Positions 36,647 to 48,479 of a DNA stretch of 64,000 nt are shown here, one piece after another. The first letter of the stretch is position 1. Each line of letters begins with the position of its first letter. Under the pieces are notes generated by a model, which did not search any database, was not told the origin of the DNA, and saw only the letters and a list, made by a program, of their open reading frames with translations. The stretch covers positions 26,827,073 to 26,891,072 of the forward strand of contig OZ024914.1 of assembly GCA_964017125.1 (NCBI GenBank), written 5' to 3'. The position numbers and the translations under genes were made by a program. The DNA comes from Flabesymbios commensalis. Its lineage: Eukaryota; Annelida; Polychaeta; Terebellida; Flabelligeridae.

Positions 36647-36997
36647 TTAAGGGGACATGCCCAGGTCTAAATTCATAAAAAAATCGGTGATTTTATTTTG
36701 GCTTCTTGATATGACCATATGATGTAAACATGTCCATAGATTCGAATTGCAAAAGTTTTTTAATTTTTGTGCTGCGCACTTACCAGTTAGGCTAGATATA
36801 GAGACGCAATTCCAATATTTCTTATTTTATCAGGAATTTCATCTCTATATCTAGCCTAACTGGTGAATGCTCAGCACAGTTTTTTTTTTTAAATGCAGTT
36901 CTAGTCTATGGACATGTTTACATGATCATATAGTTATAGAAGCCGAAATAAAATCACAGATTTTTTTATGATTTTAGACCTGGGCACGTCCCTTTAA
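36647..36997. mobile_element. TTAA-bounded long-inverted-repeat MITE (GGACATGCCC family)
   Basis: TTAAGGGGACATGCCCAGG at the left and its inverse (CCTGGGCACGTCCCTTTAA) at the right. The arms are about 170 bp each, with GTGATTTTAT, GACCATATGATGTAAACATG and AGTTAGGCTAGATATAGAG. It is a nearly full-length hairpin lying 82 bp beyond the stop codon of the RBR gene. A second whole copy is at 56509 and a half copy at 51664. Confidence 0.9.
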
Positions 36998-37069
36998 TTA
37001 AAACATGTCACGGACTATGATCAAAGAGCTAGCATGGTAAGGAATTGAATATTTTCCACGAATTTTTGT

Positions 37070-37075
37070 TTTATT
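37070..37075 (-). promoter_or_regulatory. candidate polyadenylation signal of the RBR gene
   Basis: AATAAA on the minus strand starts 5 nt after the TGA stop. If used, the 3' UTR would be very short, ending before or at the edge of the MITE at 36997. Confidence 0.45.
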
Positions 37076-37079
37076 TTTG

Positions 37080-37747
37080 TCATTCAAATTGGCCAGGGAG
37101 TTTGGTTTGTAGTGGGGCAGGTGTGCACTCTGAGTCGTAGTTGCCGCATCGCCAGTTTCCACCGGTAGCTGATTTAAGACAAACGAAGCAGAAGTCAAGC
37201 CTGCATGCTGAGCACCTCATGTGTTTACAACCTCCGGTACAGTGGATGAGGAAGCCACATTGTGGACAGGCTCTGGTACCGTATGTGGTGATCCCGGTGT
37301 ACCCCATCTGGATCTTATCAGCGTGCTCCAGGTAGAGAAGACGAGGGTCCTCGGCAGAACATTCCCAGTTACCACACCTCCGCATATCACTGCTCTTCCA
37401 TTTTCTGAGACAAGCCCAGCAAAAGAAGCACTGCTTCCCCATCTTCTGACTACAGATGGCACAGCAGATTCGCATCTCGCTCGTGTCAGCACGTACACAG
37501 TAGTATGCACATCGTGGACATTGCTGAGCCTTGGATGTACCCACTAGGTGTAGCTCTCCCAGCTTCCTCTCTATGTCCTGTTTTTCCTGGTCTGTAAGGC
37601 AGGCCACATGTCTCACAAGGTTATAGTCCCAGACATCCTCACATAGCCTGCTGCCACCGCCCGGCTCAGTAATGGTGGCAGGACATCGAAAAACTGTACT
37701 TCGATCCTTCACTGTGTGTTGTACAAATGTCGCCATTGTCTCCGGGG
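37080..37747 (-). CDS. RBR-type E3 ubiquitin ligase, exon 5 (IBR and RING2)
   Basis: The terminal exon (668 nt) after a TTTTCAG acceptor, carrying residues 124-345. It completes a RING1-like domain begun in exon 4 (MKCGHVL|APETM, then FRCPA, CEDVW). It then has an IBR-type Cys cluster at about residues 200-237 (CPRCAYYC, CCAIC, CFFCWACL) and RING2 from about 284 (ACPQCGFLIHCTGGCKHMRC, CSACRLDFCFVC). The Cys in TGGCKHM (about residue 297) lies at the position of the thioester cysteine of RBR ligases (GGCMHM in parkin, GGCNHM in HHARI), so transthiolation activity is expected. The end (WRCGNY..ECTPAP) recalls an uncharacterised fish and invertebrate RBR group with RAVMSCGHA openings. The substrate is unknown. 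Confidence 0.9.
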
Positions 37748-37940
37748 CTGAAAATATTAAAATACATCTCTAATTCTGGATTGTTTATATAGTTTTATTG
37801 TCATCATAATAAACTTACCTATCCACTCCTGCCATAAAACGGGCCGGTACGTAGGTCTACCTGTTCATAAAAATGAATGACGGGGTTAGCACAATTTTTC
37901 ACGTTGTCACCAGGCATATTCCCTGATTGATTGCAAGATT

Positions 37941-37967
37941 TCTAACCACTACCCTAGGGCCTCCGTC
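37941..37967 (-). repeat. SINE 5'-end fragment
   Basis: On the minus strand GGCCCTAGGGTAGTGGTTAG matches the first 20-odd bases of the composite SINE (A-box part). It lies in the last intron of the RBR gene. Confidence 0.5.
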
Positions 37968-38638
37968 ATTCTACGTATCGGATAATTAGTAGCAGTTAGT
38001 AAAAACATTTGTTGTAACGTACGTTGTATTATGTATGTAGAATTGAGTAGACCTGTGGTTTTCAAAATAATCATAGGTTACATCAATATTTAAATAATAT
38101 ATATTAAGTGACGTACTAGCAGTAACTATTATAACTACTATCTTTATTTAAATTGCCCAAATTTCAACTTTTTTTCGATATTCATCAATATGATACAATC
38201 AGTCACAATGCTTAAAATATTTTTTCTCATTAACATTATTAATTTCGATTAACTAATTAAGAAGGACGATGACATCGCGGCGCTTTGGCGCTCACCTCCT
38301 AGCATTCACATATCGACGCTAACTGGAATACGACCTTGCATGCATTACCACAGGTCGGTTCTGTCGCTCATCTCAAATTAAATATTATCGCTCTGCCGCT
38401 CAGTTGAGTGCCAGCGCGACCATGAATGCTTTTAATCATACTAATTGAAAACAACGGCGCTCTGTCGCGCAGCTGAGCGTTGACATGTGAATGTTTCTTT
38501 TGTATTATATAATATAAATTATTTTACCTTTTAATATGTAATTATATTAGAATCCATATAATTCTATGGGGATTAGTCTATTTTGCCACATATGGTCGGC
38601 ATGCACGATATTGCATTGTATTTTGGTTATAGGTATAA

Positions 38639-38872
38639 TTAACCCATATAACGCTGAAATATTTTTGTATAAACCATGAAAACTAAAGTGGGGTTTTTAA
38701 TTTGAAAACACCATAAATGTTTCAGTTAGCTATTTCAGCTTCATTTGAATACCTATGTTGGCTATGGGTCTACAACGATTATATTTATTTTGGTGCGGGG
38801 ATCGACTTTAGACGTCAGAATCTGTGTCTATAGACGTCAGACTACAGACGGTCCCCACAATGAAAGGGTTAA
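38639..38872. repeat. TTAA-bounded short element in the RBR gene's last intron
   Basis: TTAACCCATATAACGCTGAA at the left and AATGAAAGGGTTAA at the right share only a short TTAACCC(T/A)-type end. The TTAA borders suggest piggyBac-type mobility; the interior differs from the other families. Confidence 0.5.
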
Positions 38873-38906
38873 ACACATGGATCAATATAATCAAAAGAAA
38901 CCTTAC

Positions 38907-39068
38907 CTAATACATGTCCACATTTCATCTTGGCTCTGAGCACGCTCGGATCGTCATCAAACATGATACTGTCTTCTTCTCTTGTCAGATGAATCTCTCC
39001 TGGTAGTGGGTGGAGAAACCGCGTATCTGTTGGTATATCAGTGGGGGGTGCTCTACAAGCAGCGTTAC
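38907..39068 (-). CDS. RBR-type E3 ubiquitin ligase, exon 4
   Basis: 162 nt between a TGCCAG acceptor and a GTAAGG donor, phase 1 on both sides. It encodes NAACRAPPTDIPTDTRFLHP, an acidic stretch (LTREEDSIMFDDDPSV) and LRAKMKCGHVL, the first zinc-ligand Cys and His of the RING1-like domain. Splicing to exon 5 gives KCGHVLAPETM, which matches the CGHAVTPESL-type start of this domain in related proteins. Confidence 0.88.
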
Positions 39069-39091
39069 CTGGCAGAATAATGTTCCAATAA

Positions 39092-39390
<299 letters not shown>

Positions 39391-40264
39391 TCAGCTCATT
39401 TTATAGCGCCTATAGCCTTGATGTTAAAAAAGACTTTCGCTTAATGAACAGTTTTAAATGTGATGTATGTGTTATGTCCACAAGATTGATATAACAAATA
39501 TAAGTAATTTTGACTCAAAATTATTTTACTCATCATGCTCATACCGCAATAACTCCACCGCCAAATTCTCTAGGTGGGGTATAATGAGTGACAAATTAAA
39601 ATATCTATTATGACATTATCAGTTAAAGCAACGGTTATATCCGCATTAGAATAGCTTTCTTAGAATAACATAATTTGAAATCGATTACAGGTGCAGATGA
39701 ACAAACACAGATTCAATATACAATAAAAAAAGGAGAAATAAAGAAATAGTAAATTGCACTATGCATGATACAGCAAACAATCTTTAATAAACATTTTTAG
39801 TTTTTATCAGATTATTATTATTATCATTAACGATTATTGCAGACGTCATGTATTTATTATAATTAATTTTACATCATGTATTTATTCTAATTAATTTTGT
39901 ATGACATGTTGTTTAACATGTAGATAATGTATCAACGCTAAGAAAAGTAAATGTCTAGATGGGGAGTGACAAGTGATCATTGTAGATAACAGCAATACAT
40001 AACAGCAGATCACTATTGTGAGTTATGACTAGCTGTTCTTCAGATCACACATTCACAGGTTCTGGAAAGAATAATAAATGGCCAGCCTTTTATGAAAATC
40101 ATTGAGCCGTGACGAAAACCTTTTCATTTCGTGGTCAGGCAGGTAATGGCATACATAACATTTGTTTTAAATTATTTGCTGTGTACATATGTTATTGCGC
40201 AAAACGAGCTATAAACGCAAACTTATTTAACACAATATAGAACGAAAAATCACAAATAACTAAC

Positions 40265-40306
40265 CTGAATTTCTTCTGAGTATTTGTAGGCTACTTCCTG
40301 GTTGAT
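40265..40306 (-). CDS. RBR-type E3 ubiquitin ligase, exon 3 (microexon)
   Basis: A 42-nt exon between TTACATTACAG and GTTAGT. In the phase carried over from exon 2 it reads DQPGSSLQILRRNS and leaves phase 1 for exon 4. It was found because both splice sites are good and the frame closes. It encodes part of the disordered N-terminal region. Confidence 0.8.
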
Positions 40307-41180
40307 CTGTAATGTAAAATATACAACAGCCTAATTAGTACCATGGGCTTGTGTCATCGTGAAACCTCACACCATTCAAATTAAACGGATTGAACTTAAA
40401 GCTGCCCCTTGGGATGACACATTTTCAATTTTGTCAATTTTGAAAGTTTAATTTATATGAAGCTTACTGTTACTGTTATATTAAGCCCACTGATCTTAAC
40501 TAAAAATACAAACAAGTCAAAAAAACAATTTTAAAGCACCGAAAAAGAGTGAAATAGTTATATTTCCAGGTCGTATATTGCCATGTATACAAAACAAGTC
40601 TGCAATATACAGCACTTTACACCACATTTTCCCACGCTTTGGACGGTTAGATCAGAGCAATCGCCTCTAATTGGTGTCTTGTAGTCAGGACATGGGGTGA
40701 TACACCTGCAACACTGATTGTCTGCGCAACGCTGGGCCGACGACATCAACATGTGGCCCAATACTGTAGGAACATTCAATCGTCCTTTAGCAAATGTTTA
40801 GGTTTACAAAAAGTTTGTTTGGGTTTTAAGCGGTTTCATAAAAATGTTGATATAAAATCTTTTTAAAAATCTAAAAACTCTGAAAAAAATAAAATCATGA
40901 TCTGGGGGATACACTACTTCATTACAAAATTAAAAACGAAAATCGATGTCATCCCAAGGAGCTGCTTTAAATCATTAATTACACACTTTAATCCTACAGC
41001 ATTAACATGATTAAATTTCAATTTAAACATTTATAACGATATGGTTCGGTATATGGAGCTATATACTGAAGCGTATCTTTATAAATAGTTTTTATATTTC
41101 TTTATCAGATTATAGACTATGGTGCATTGATAATTATTACTAGAATCTTCAAATATTATGCAGAATATATATATGCTTAC

Positions 41181-41288
41181 CATATGCTGCTCGTGCTCCT
41201 TCTTGTTCGGGTGGACTTGAAGTTGCACCGGATGACCTTTTCGTCGTTTTCAGGATTACCAGACTGGTTGGCTGTTCTTTTTCATCTT
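41181..41288 (-). CDS. RBR-type E3 ubiquitin ligase, exon 2
   Basis: 108 nt ending at a GTAAGC donor. It reads DEKEQPTSLVILKTTKRSSG, then ATSSPPEQEGARAAY, a Ser/Pro/Glu-rich region that is probably disordered. The acceptor (TTTTAAG) is weak and an alternative 3 nt further in is possible. The chosen site restores frame with exon 1. Confidence 0.72.
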
Positions 41289-41611
41289 CTTAAAACACAG
41301 ATACTATGCTTGTTATGTATATAGAGATTGAATTGAGTGGGGAGTATTTTTGTAAGGTTGACTTCATTATGTTCATGGCTGCTGAATTACTGGTAAAGTT
41401 GATGTACACAGTATCCATGAACTATACAGCAAATCAGTAACGAGTTCAGACGCGCGCCCAGCGGACGATAAAACAGGCCATTCATTTACACGCGATCCAT
41501 GTGCGTGCCAGTGAAAATTTGCTTCTTGTGCATTTCGTTCACAATAACTGTGATTTAAACGGCTAATAAAAAATGTATAAAAACGACGATTGTCGCTTAG
41601 AGGATTAACAT

Positions 41612-41724
41612 CCCAGTAAACACAAAACATTTCTCATGTGTACAACGTCGGCCCAACGTCGTAGACGTTGGGCCAACATTGTACAAATGTTACACAAATG
41701 TTTTGTGTTTACCATGTTTACTGG
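41612..41724. repeat. CAGCAAACAC-family palindromic MITE
   Basis: CCCAGTAAACACAAAACATT at the left and TGTTTTGTGTTTACCATG then TTTACTGG at the right, with a GGCCCAACGTCGTAGACGTT centre. It lies in RBR intron 1, and TTAA-type MITE text (GGATTAAC, AAGGGTTAA) touches both sides, hinting at nesting. Confidence 0.8.
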
Positions 41725-41834
41725 CCTGTTTAAGGGTTAAAATCTATAGTACCGAAACTAGACACATTGTACATACATATTAATCTGCATATTGATATCT
41801 TCATCTATACCAAAACTGTACACATTCTACGTAC

Positions 41835-41892
41835 CATTTAGCATGTTTAGTGAAGACAAAAACGCCGCAATGCCGTCATCGTGAGAACTCAT
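41835..41892 (-). CDS. RBR-type E3 ubiquitin ligase, exon 1 with start codon
   Basis: ATG at 41892-41890 starts MSSHDDGIAAFLSSLNMLN and runs to a GTACGT donor in phase 1. Summing exons 1-5 (58, 108, 42, 162 and 668 nt) gives 1038 nt, exactly 346 codons including the stop, which supports the model. An upstream non-coding exon is possible. Confidence 0.7.
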
Positions 41893-43097
41893 AGCAGTTA
41901 TTCCCAGGTTTTTTGTTTGTAATAAAGAAGTAAGCTTTTCTGAAAAAAAACAAAGGGGTAAATCTCAGTTGAACCGATGTGTTGTAGGCCAAATGACTTT
42001 GTGCAAGTAAATTATCCTTTAAAATAGTTTAGAAGTTTCAGACGCTCCCTATATGAAGGTTCTTGGCTTGTCTCGATGTTTTATATTGTCACGATGTTAT
42101 TTTGAGCTTTTATGTCAGCCAGAAACACTTTGTTTTATAAAAAATATGACCGAAACCAGGGGATTTTTCGTTCATCCAACTCAGCAGACTATAGACGCTT
42201 ATCGAACGCTGTTTCGATATCGGTCCAACATCGTAGATTGTGGGCCAAAATATTGGGCACTGATTCTCACTCAGTATATTACCAAATCATAAGAAAACCC
42301 CTAAATAAGGTGATGATTTTTTTCTGAGGGGGGAAGGGGGGGTTAACCCCCAAAATCCCCTCCCCCCCCCTTGAATCCGCCACTGGCGTGAGCGTCTCGT
42401 GTGCTGTACAGATTGTATTTACACTGTAAATTACAGAGAAAACACGATTTGTTATAAGTTCATGTTGGGGCCCTGTCTGCGACGGTGGCCCAGCATGGAA
42501 ACATGCATATGCTTCACTGTATTCACGTGTGGTTATGTTGTAAAATAATTAGTATAGAATAATCGTAAATCAGTATGCACACTGGAGTGTTGTTCAAACT
42601 TTAGAATGTCTGATGTAATGTTATAACTTATATTCTTGTATCTCCCCCTGCCATGCCATGGTGATCAAACATTAAACCGGTGTATGCTCAAGGACTCTCG
42701 GGTTTGCTGGTGTATTTTAAATTCATAAAAACAATGTAGTGTAACGTTAGTGTAGGTCTAGTTCCTAGCGCCAGCGGTGTACTTTAGCCCAGTGATAGTA
42801 GGCCTATAATACCATGTTTTAATAATATACCATTAACAGGACTACAACATTACACTTGTGGTAGCATAATAATGAATAAAAATGTAAATTACCCTACCTT
42901 GGCGATATACTATCTGTTCAAAATATAGCCGAGGACTAAATAGCGAGTCAGTCCAAATCCTGAGAGCATGTATGCGTACTATGTACTTTGATGAAGTAAT
43001 ACATAGCTGAGCTGTTATATTGTCTGGATGTTGAGGTTATATGAATGGTTATACCCCAATAATCACATGATATGACCAAAATAATGTTGTCTATTCC
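41893..43097. other. region upstream of the RBR gene
   Basis: No coding signature. Diverged MITE pieces lie near 42180-42250 and 42465-42510, and a GGGGGTTAACCCCC palindrome with poly-C sits near 42340-42372. The promoter of the RBR gene is probably close to 41900-42000 but shows no distinct motif. Confidence 0.4.
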
Positions 43098-43205
43098 CTA
43101 GGAGACATGGGACATTGGGCCACTGCTGGTTTGATGGTGCTCCACCGTCTGCGACGCTGGCCCACCATCAACCCAGCAGTGGCCAAATGTCCCGTGTGTG
43201 CTGGG
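43098..43205. repeat. CAGCAAACAC-family palindromic MITE
   Basis: Arms GACATTGGGCCACTGCTGG and CCAGCAGTGGCCAAATGTC flank CCACCGTCTGCGACGCTGGC; it ends GTGTGTGCTGGG. Confidence 0.8.
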
Positions 43206-43211
43206 TAGTGA

Positions 43212-43309
43212 CCCGGTAAACACAAGACATTGACCCAATACTGGCTTAATGTTAGGCCAACGTCTGTAATGCTAGCCCAACATTGAATCAGTGTGTGAGT
43301 TTGCTGGGG
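43212..43309. repeat. CAGCAAACAC-family palindromic MITE
   Basis: CCCGGTAAACACAAGACATT at the left, GTGTGTGAGTTTGCTGGGG at the right. It lies 6 bp from the preceding copy, so two copies stand back to back. Confidence 0.8.
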
Positions 43310-43469
43310 ATTGCTTCAACTTGACTTGTTTTATGTCTGCAAATTACATTGGTTAAAACAATCAATGGTGTGTTGACAGTTCATATTGAATCATTCATTT
43401 ATTCAAGAAATCAATGATGTGCAGGGCCGTGGACTGGTTAATTCAGTAGGTTATGAACAGGTTTTACGG

Positions 43470-44125
43470 TACGGGAGGGAGGTGTAGATTCTGGGAGGGT
43501 CGCATATAGATGTTTAAATGAGGGGTGATATTCTGGGAGGGAGAGGTAGATTCTGGGAGAGTCGCATATACATGTTTAAAGGATGGGGGTAAATTCTGGG
43601 AGGGGTAGATCATGGGAGGATCGCACATAGATGTTTAAAAGAGGGGGGTATATTCTGGGAGGGCGGGGTACATTCTGAGAGGGTCCCATATATATGTTTG
43701 AAGGGAGGGGGTATATTTTGGTGGGGAGGGGTAGATTCTGGGAAGGTCGCATATAGATGTTTAAAGGAGGGGGGGTATATTCTGGGAGGGAGGGGTGGAT
43801 TTTGGGAGGGTCGCATATAGATGTTTAAAGAGGGGGATATATTCCGGGAGGGAGGGGTAGATTCTAGAAGCGTCGTATCTAGTTGCAGAAAAGCTGTATA
43901 TTCTGGGAGGGAGGGGTAGTTTCTGGGAGGGTCGCATATATATATGTTTAAAAGGGGGTTATATTCTAAGTTGGAGAGATAGATTCTGGAAGCGTGACAC
44001 ATGTAGTTGTTGAAAAGGAGGGGTAATCTGGGAGGGAGTGGTAAATTCTTGGATCCGAAGACACCTCACATAATCTTAAAAAGGGGGGGTAGATCCTGGG
44101 ACCAGGGAGTGAGGGGTAGATTCTG
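43470..44125. repeat. G-rich minisatellite, ~75-bp unit
   Basis: About eight units with ATTCTGGGAGGGAGGGGTAG, ATTCTGGGAGGGTCGCATAT and AGATGTTTAAAGGAGGGGGG. All G-runs lie on the + strand. The proline-rich open frame on the other strand is a by-product of this repeat. Confidence 0.93.
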
Positions 44126-44159
44126 GTAACCCCAAGGATCTACCCCGGGAATAATCTAG

Positions 44160-45377
44160 GATCTACCCCGGGGTAGATTGCGGTAAAATATGTTTTTCAG
44201 AAGCAGTCTAGTGCTTTTAGATGGGGTGGCAGCCTGCTTAAAAGGCTGCATATTTATATTAAAAGTTCACTTCAATAATTCAATGGGGCTTTTATCAGTT
44301 TGTAACCTATAGGAACCCCAACCTGCGGGCATGATGTGCTGATATTTAAGCATTCAAAAGCCCATGAAAAAGATTAACGGTACTATTTAATTTTTGCAGC
44401 CACTTACACAACTTTCACTCATTAATGTATTGCTGTCTTTTGAAATAAATATTTGCAAAATAATTCTTTGGATCCCGGAATTGTGAAACGCACTGACATC
44501 TAATGGATTGTCTAGCCTAGTCATTCTCCTTTTTATATTGTTCTAGTTGTGAAATAAAGAACCAGGTAAACCTACGTGCATGTCGATCCCCGATTCCCGG
44601 GATGTCGCTATTGTAAAAAATGTTCAATTATTTGACCTATTTCGTGGGAGTTAAGTAATCTTTATTTTCGCGGAAAATATTCGTTTTGCTTCAATGTCAT
44701 ATCGCCAAATAAAACATGTTTTAATTTTTTGAACTGTAGGCCTATTTGCCGGCAATGAGCTTTTATCTCTGGTTTTGGTGCGGGAAACAAAATGATAGAC
44801 CCTATGTTACCCTGGCAATGCCTTTCAATTTTATTTTAAGTATATAGGCTACCCAGTGTTTCTTATGGCAATGCCAGTTAACATGATTTTAGTTATGTAT
44901 GTCATACTATGTATATTGTCATATGATTTTAACAAATTAACAATGTTGTATATACATGTACATATCTCTCTCTTATTTCTATGACAAATAAGTCTGGATT
45001 GACTTTCTTTCTGTCAATAAAATATCTGTCTGTCTGTCATTTGATTTCGTTTGAACGAAACAAAAAACCTGTGATTGGCAGGTGAGGAGGTGAGGACTAC
45101 ACCTGCCAATCACAGTTTGGGACGAAAAAACAATGATAGGCCTACATTTTGTGGCTGGTTTGTGCACCGTACGGATCTCATGGACTTTCATCTATATGTA
45201 CCATATAGGCCTACACTACATAGTAGTGCGAACCCGGAAAGCTGTTATCACCATATACAACACATCTTATTGATTGTGTAGGCTTATGTTTCACTGTATA
45301 CAGTGGGCTACTATGAACACGTTATTGGAGATTTAACATAAAATGTCGACCTTCCCAGCAACTGCCAAGTAAGTGTT
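44160..45377. other. intergenic sequence
   Basis: No gene recognised. It contains a hairpin at 45069-45115. Confidence 0.4.
45069..45115. repeat. 16-bp perfect inverted repeat
   Basis: CTGTGATTGGCAGGTG and CACCTGCCAATCACAG with a 15-nt spacer. Confidence 0.85.
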
Positions 45378-47013
45378 AGGGGCCGACCATTTGATACCGG
45401 GAGGGGGGTAGGGTTTTTTTCAATTCCGAACCAAACAATTTTTTTCTCATCCAACAAAAAAACAAAAATTATTTTTTCCCCCTGATCAAGCTTATAAACA
45501 CGCTTGTGCGTACTAGATATATATGGCAAATATAAAAAACCACTACTCCGCCACGTATGAGTTTTCTATTCACAGAGAAATAGAAAAACATCAAGGATTA
45601 CTTTTTCTACCGACATGCTGCTGTGAGAAGGTTTATGTAATTGTTTTCTGACATAATTTTAAATCGGGTTCAAAACACTGGCGAATAAAAATTACTGAAT
45701 GACATGCGAATTATGATGGCACAATTTATCCATAACTGAACAGAGTAAATGGCTATTACCTGCAGAAAACTATTAGATTAAACGAAATAGTGAAAAAATG
45801 ATCAATAATCAGTCCAGGTGAACATCTAAATAGTTCCGTGGTTATATGAATGGTTATTCAAAACTTGAATCTCAAGTGGTAATGGCTGATACATCAGGCT
45901 AATCGCCATGCGTGCTTACGGCAAAATCGGCATGTGGTATAATCTCTGAGGTGAGAATGTTGGTCTTCCTTATGGGCCAGAATCCCAATTGTCCAGGATA
46001 TAATTAAGGAAAGCACCGAGGAGACTAGTTAAAATATATCTTCAACGTGTAATCTTTTCACCAACATCGCCTGTGTTGGCCAACATTCGTTCAATACTTG
46101 CCGCGTTTCTCTACGATGTACCTCATACAGAGTATGTAAGGGGTTTTGTCAAGTTAAAACATTTTCAAAAATCCGAAAAAAAACTCTGAAGTGGGTGGAT
46201 GGGTCAAGCCCCAACTCGGATTTAAATTTTTTTTGGAAATTGTGTGTTTTTTTTTGTTTTTTGTGTTGTTTTTATGTTTCCAATTGTTAAAATTTTTTTT
46301 AAAAAATTGGATAGGCGGGTGGGTGGGTGTTGTCTGACCAATCCTAGTTTTTCTCGGATTTTGTTTAACTTGACAAGACCCCTAAGCCTACCCACCAAAT
46401 TCCGGTTCAATGTAGGGCCAGCGTCACAGCAAATTGCTGGTTCGTTTCCGGTCAATCGTCTACGACGCTGGCCCAACCCTAATCCAACACTGGGTCTGCA
46501 CATCAGCAAACACGTGGCATTCACCCAATGCTGTTGCAATGTTGACCCACAGTCTTCGACGCTGGCCCGACATTGAAACAGCATTTTTCTGAACACTTTT
46601 TAAACACGCAAGTTCTTAACTTAGCGACCTCAAACGTTATATTTGACTTGTTTAATGGACTGTTTTACAGAAATGTCAACCGTTTCCCACACACGGCATC
46701 CGTCTTCCCCTATAATAAAACAGGCCACAGACACATGGCTCCTGGCTTCAGGCGCGGGCCTAAAAATAACTATGTTAATAAACGTATGACCGAGTGGAGC
46801 GAGGAAGTTTTTTGTCTTCCTTGGCAGTTTCGTCAGATTTGGAAAGATCTGCTGGTTGTCAACAATCAATTTTTTTCTCACACATAATTGAGCAAACTAT
46901 TTTTTCCTCACACTTTATAGAGCAAACCATTTTTTTGGGCCAACTTTGTGCACAAATTATATTTTTACGAAAAAACCATATCCCCCTCCCCTGGTATTAA
47001 ATGGCCGGCCCCT
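45378..47013. mobile_element. ~1.6-kb element with GGGGCCGRCCATTT inverted ends
   Basis: The left GGGGCCGACCATTTGATACC, followed by GGGAGGGGGGTAGGG, mirrors the right CCCCCTCCCC, GGTATTAAATGGCCGGCCCC. Similar AT-rich subterminal text (CAAACAATTTTTTTCTCA at left; AGCAAACTATTTTTTCCTCA at right) lies inside each end. No transposase frame is visible. A palindromic MITE (46399-46586) is nested inside. It is probably a non-autonomous DNA transposon. Confidence 0.65.
46399..46586. repeat. CAGCAAACAC-family palindromic MITE, two overlapping copies
   Basis: Centres GGCCAGCGTCACAGC / GTCTACGACGCTGGCCC and GACCCACAGTCTTCGACGCT, with CATCAGCAAACACGTGGCAT between. Arms such as ACCCAATGCTGTTGCAATGT pair with ACATTGAAACAGCAT. 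Confidence 0.7.
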
Positions 47014-47019
47014 TATAAG

Positions 47020-48069
47020 TGCTTGATGATTATAAGCCTACATTATTATGATTATTGTTTTACTGTAGTGAATATATTGCATTGTAATAGACAGGGGTTG
47101 TCATCATTTACGTAGTTATGCAATTTTTAAATACTGTGATAATTTTGCCTGACAACTTTTATGTATAGATTCATGGTCGCCTCATATCCACGCTCGCCGA
47201 TGTTCACTTTTCTTTATGTAGGCGTCACTGTTGTAGCGTGAAAGTTCGTGTTTTGATTATTATTCACCAGATGACTCTGTAGGATAGGCCTAATGCACAT
47301 ACGAAAATGTCAATTTCATGGATCCAATTTCGAGTGAAGAGTTCTGTCCCAGCAAACAGGATATCAATCATTTCATCCGACGTTTACATTTTTACCCCCT
47401 GGCTCAATATTAAAGTAGGTGGGTCGCCATGTGGGTCGGCATGCTTTAATCAAACGATGGGACTGTTTTCTGTGACCATTGTAGAAGGTGTTGTATTTGA
47501 GTTGCCACAAGCTGGAGGTCTATAAATTCATTTCATCACATACATTTTATCACGACTATTAAGAAATTGAAGGCGACAGCTGGCATCATTGCTCCTAATT
47601 GCGACAAATCTGATGATGGGAACCCTCAGAAAAGGTGATAAAACAAACAAACAGAGAAGAAAATGCCTTTTATTGAAGTGTCTCAGAAAATCACATAACA
47701 CGAAAAAAACACCAGAATGACTTTTTGTGATGTACCTAACAAAATACAATCTTCAATGATTCTTATTGTTCAGAGCGATGTTGTGGTACAGTCCCACAGT
47801 TAAATACGTTAGTCTACCCGGTATTCCTCACATGTTTTAAGAAATTCCAGTGAATTCAAAGTTGAAAATCAACAATTGACAGACAAAATGTCACTTGCTT
47901 AAAATATTATCCCATGGACATTTTTTTATCCTGGTGTCTTGATTGCTCTCAATCAACGTCATGTTATTAAAATAAGGCTAAGGATCATCATAAAAATAAG
48001 GATAGATCAAATGTTGTCATTGATATATTTGCGGCTTCGGTGGAGGCTAGAACATGTCTATCATATTCG
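47020..48069. other. intergenic sequence
   Basis: No gene recognised. A lone MITE end (CCCAGCAAACAGGATATC) lies near 47348. Confidence 0.4.
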
Positions 48070-48471
48070 TTAACTCATTCCAGACGGAGCCCGAGATATC
48101 TCGGGCAAGGTACTTCGACGGTACAAGACGGAGCCCGAGATAACTCATGTTATATGACGTCATAAAAAGTACATTTTAACAAATATCCCGTCCACGAAAA
48201 CATGTATGTACTAAGAGTGCCTTATTCCTTTTAAGCCTGAGTTTATCATTGTCATCTTCATTCACTACAAGCCGCGAATTGCTGTCGCAATTCTCGACTT
48301 GAAGTGAATGAAGATGATTTGAAGTGGGTGACAAATGAAAAAAAGATAGTGTTATTTTTGAGAGAGTTCCACGAAAATTGTCGCTCTAAAACCACTAGTT
48401 GTAGGAAATGAAGTAATTTTTCAGGGCTGCAAGATGATGCTTTGAGGCATCGTGGGGCCCTAAAGGGTTAA
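48070..48471. repeat. TTAA-bounded MITE with internal stem-loop
   Basis: It starts TTAACTCATTCCAGACGGAG and ends GGCCCTAAAGGGTTAA. It holds an internal palindrome CCCGAGATATCTCGGG and a CTTCATTCACTACAAG / CTTGAAGTGAATGAAG hairpin related to the loop of the elements at 13631 and 54268. Confidence 0.65.
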
Positions 48472-48479
48472 TGTCTGAT

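Noticed and set aside
37221-37547. Plus-strand 108-codon frame
   Set aside because: Shadow of the RBR RING2/IBR exon on the minus strand, which has the conserved Cys/His pattern.
42335-42375. Poly-G/poly-C palindrome as a regulatory site
   Set aside because: More likely a low-complexity element end next to a repeat-like CCGCCACTGG tag; no second end could be paired.
43610-44002. Proline-rich 130-codon frame resembling an extensin or collagen
   Set aside because: It is produced by the G-rich minisatellite read on the opposite strand.
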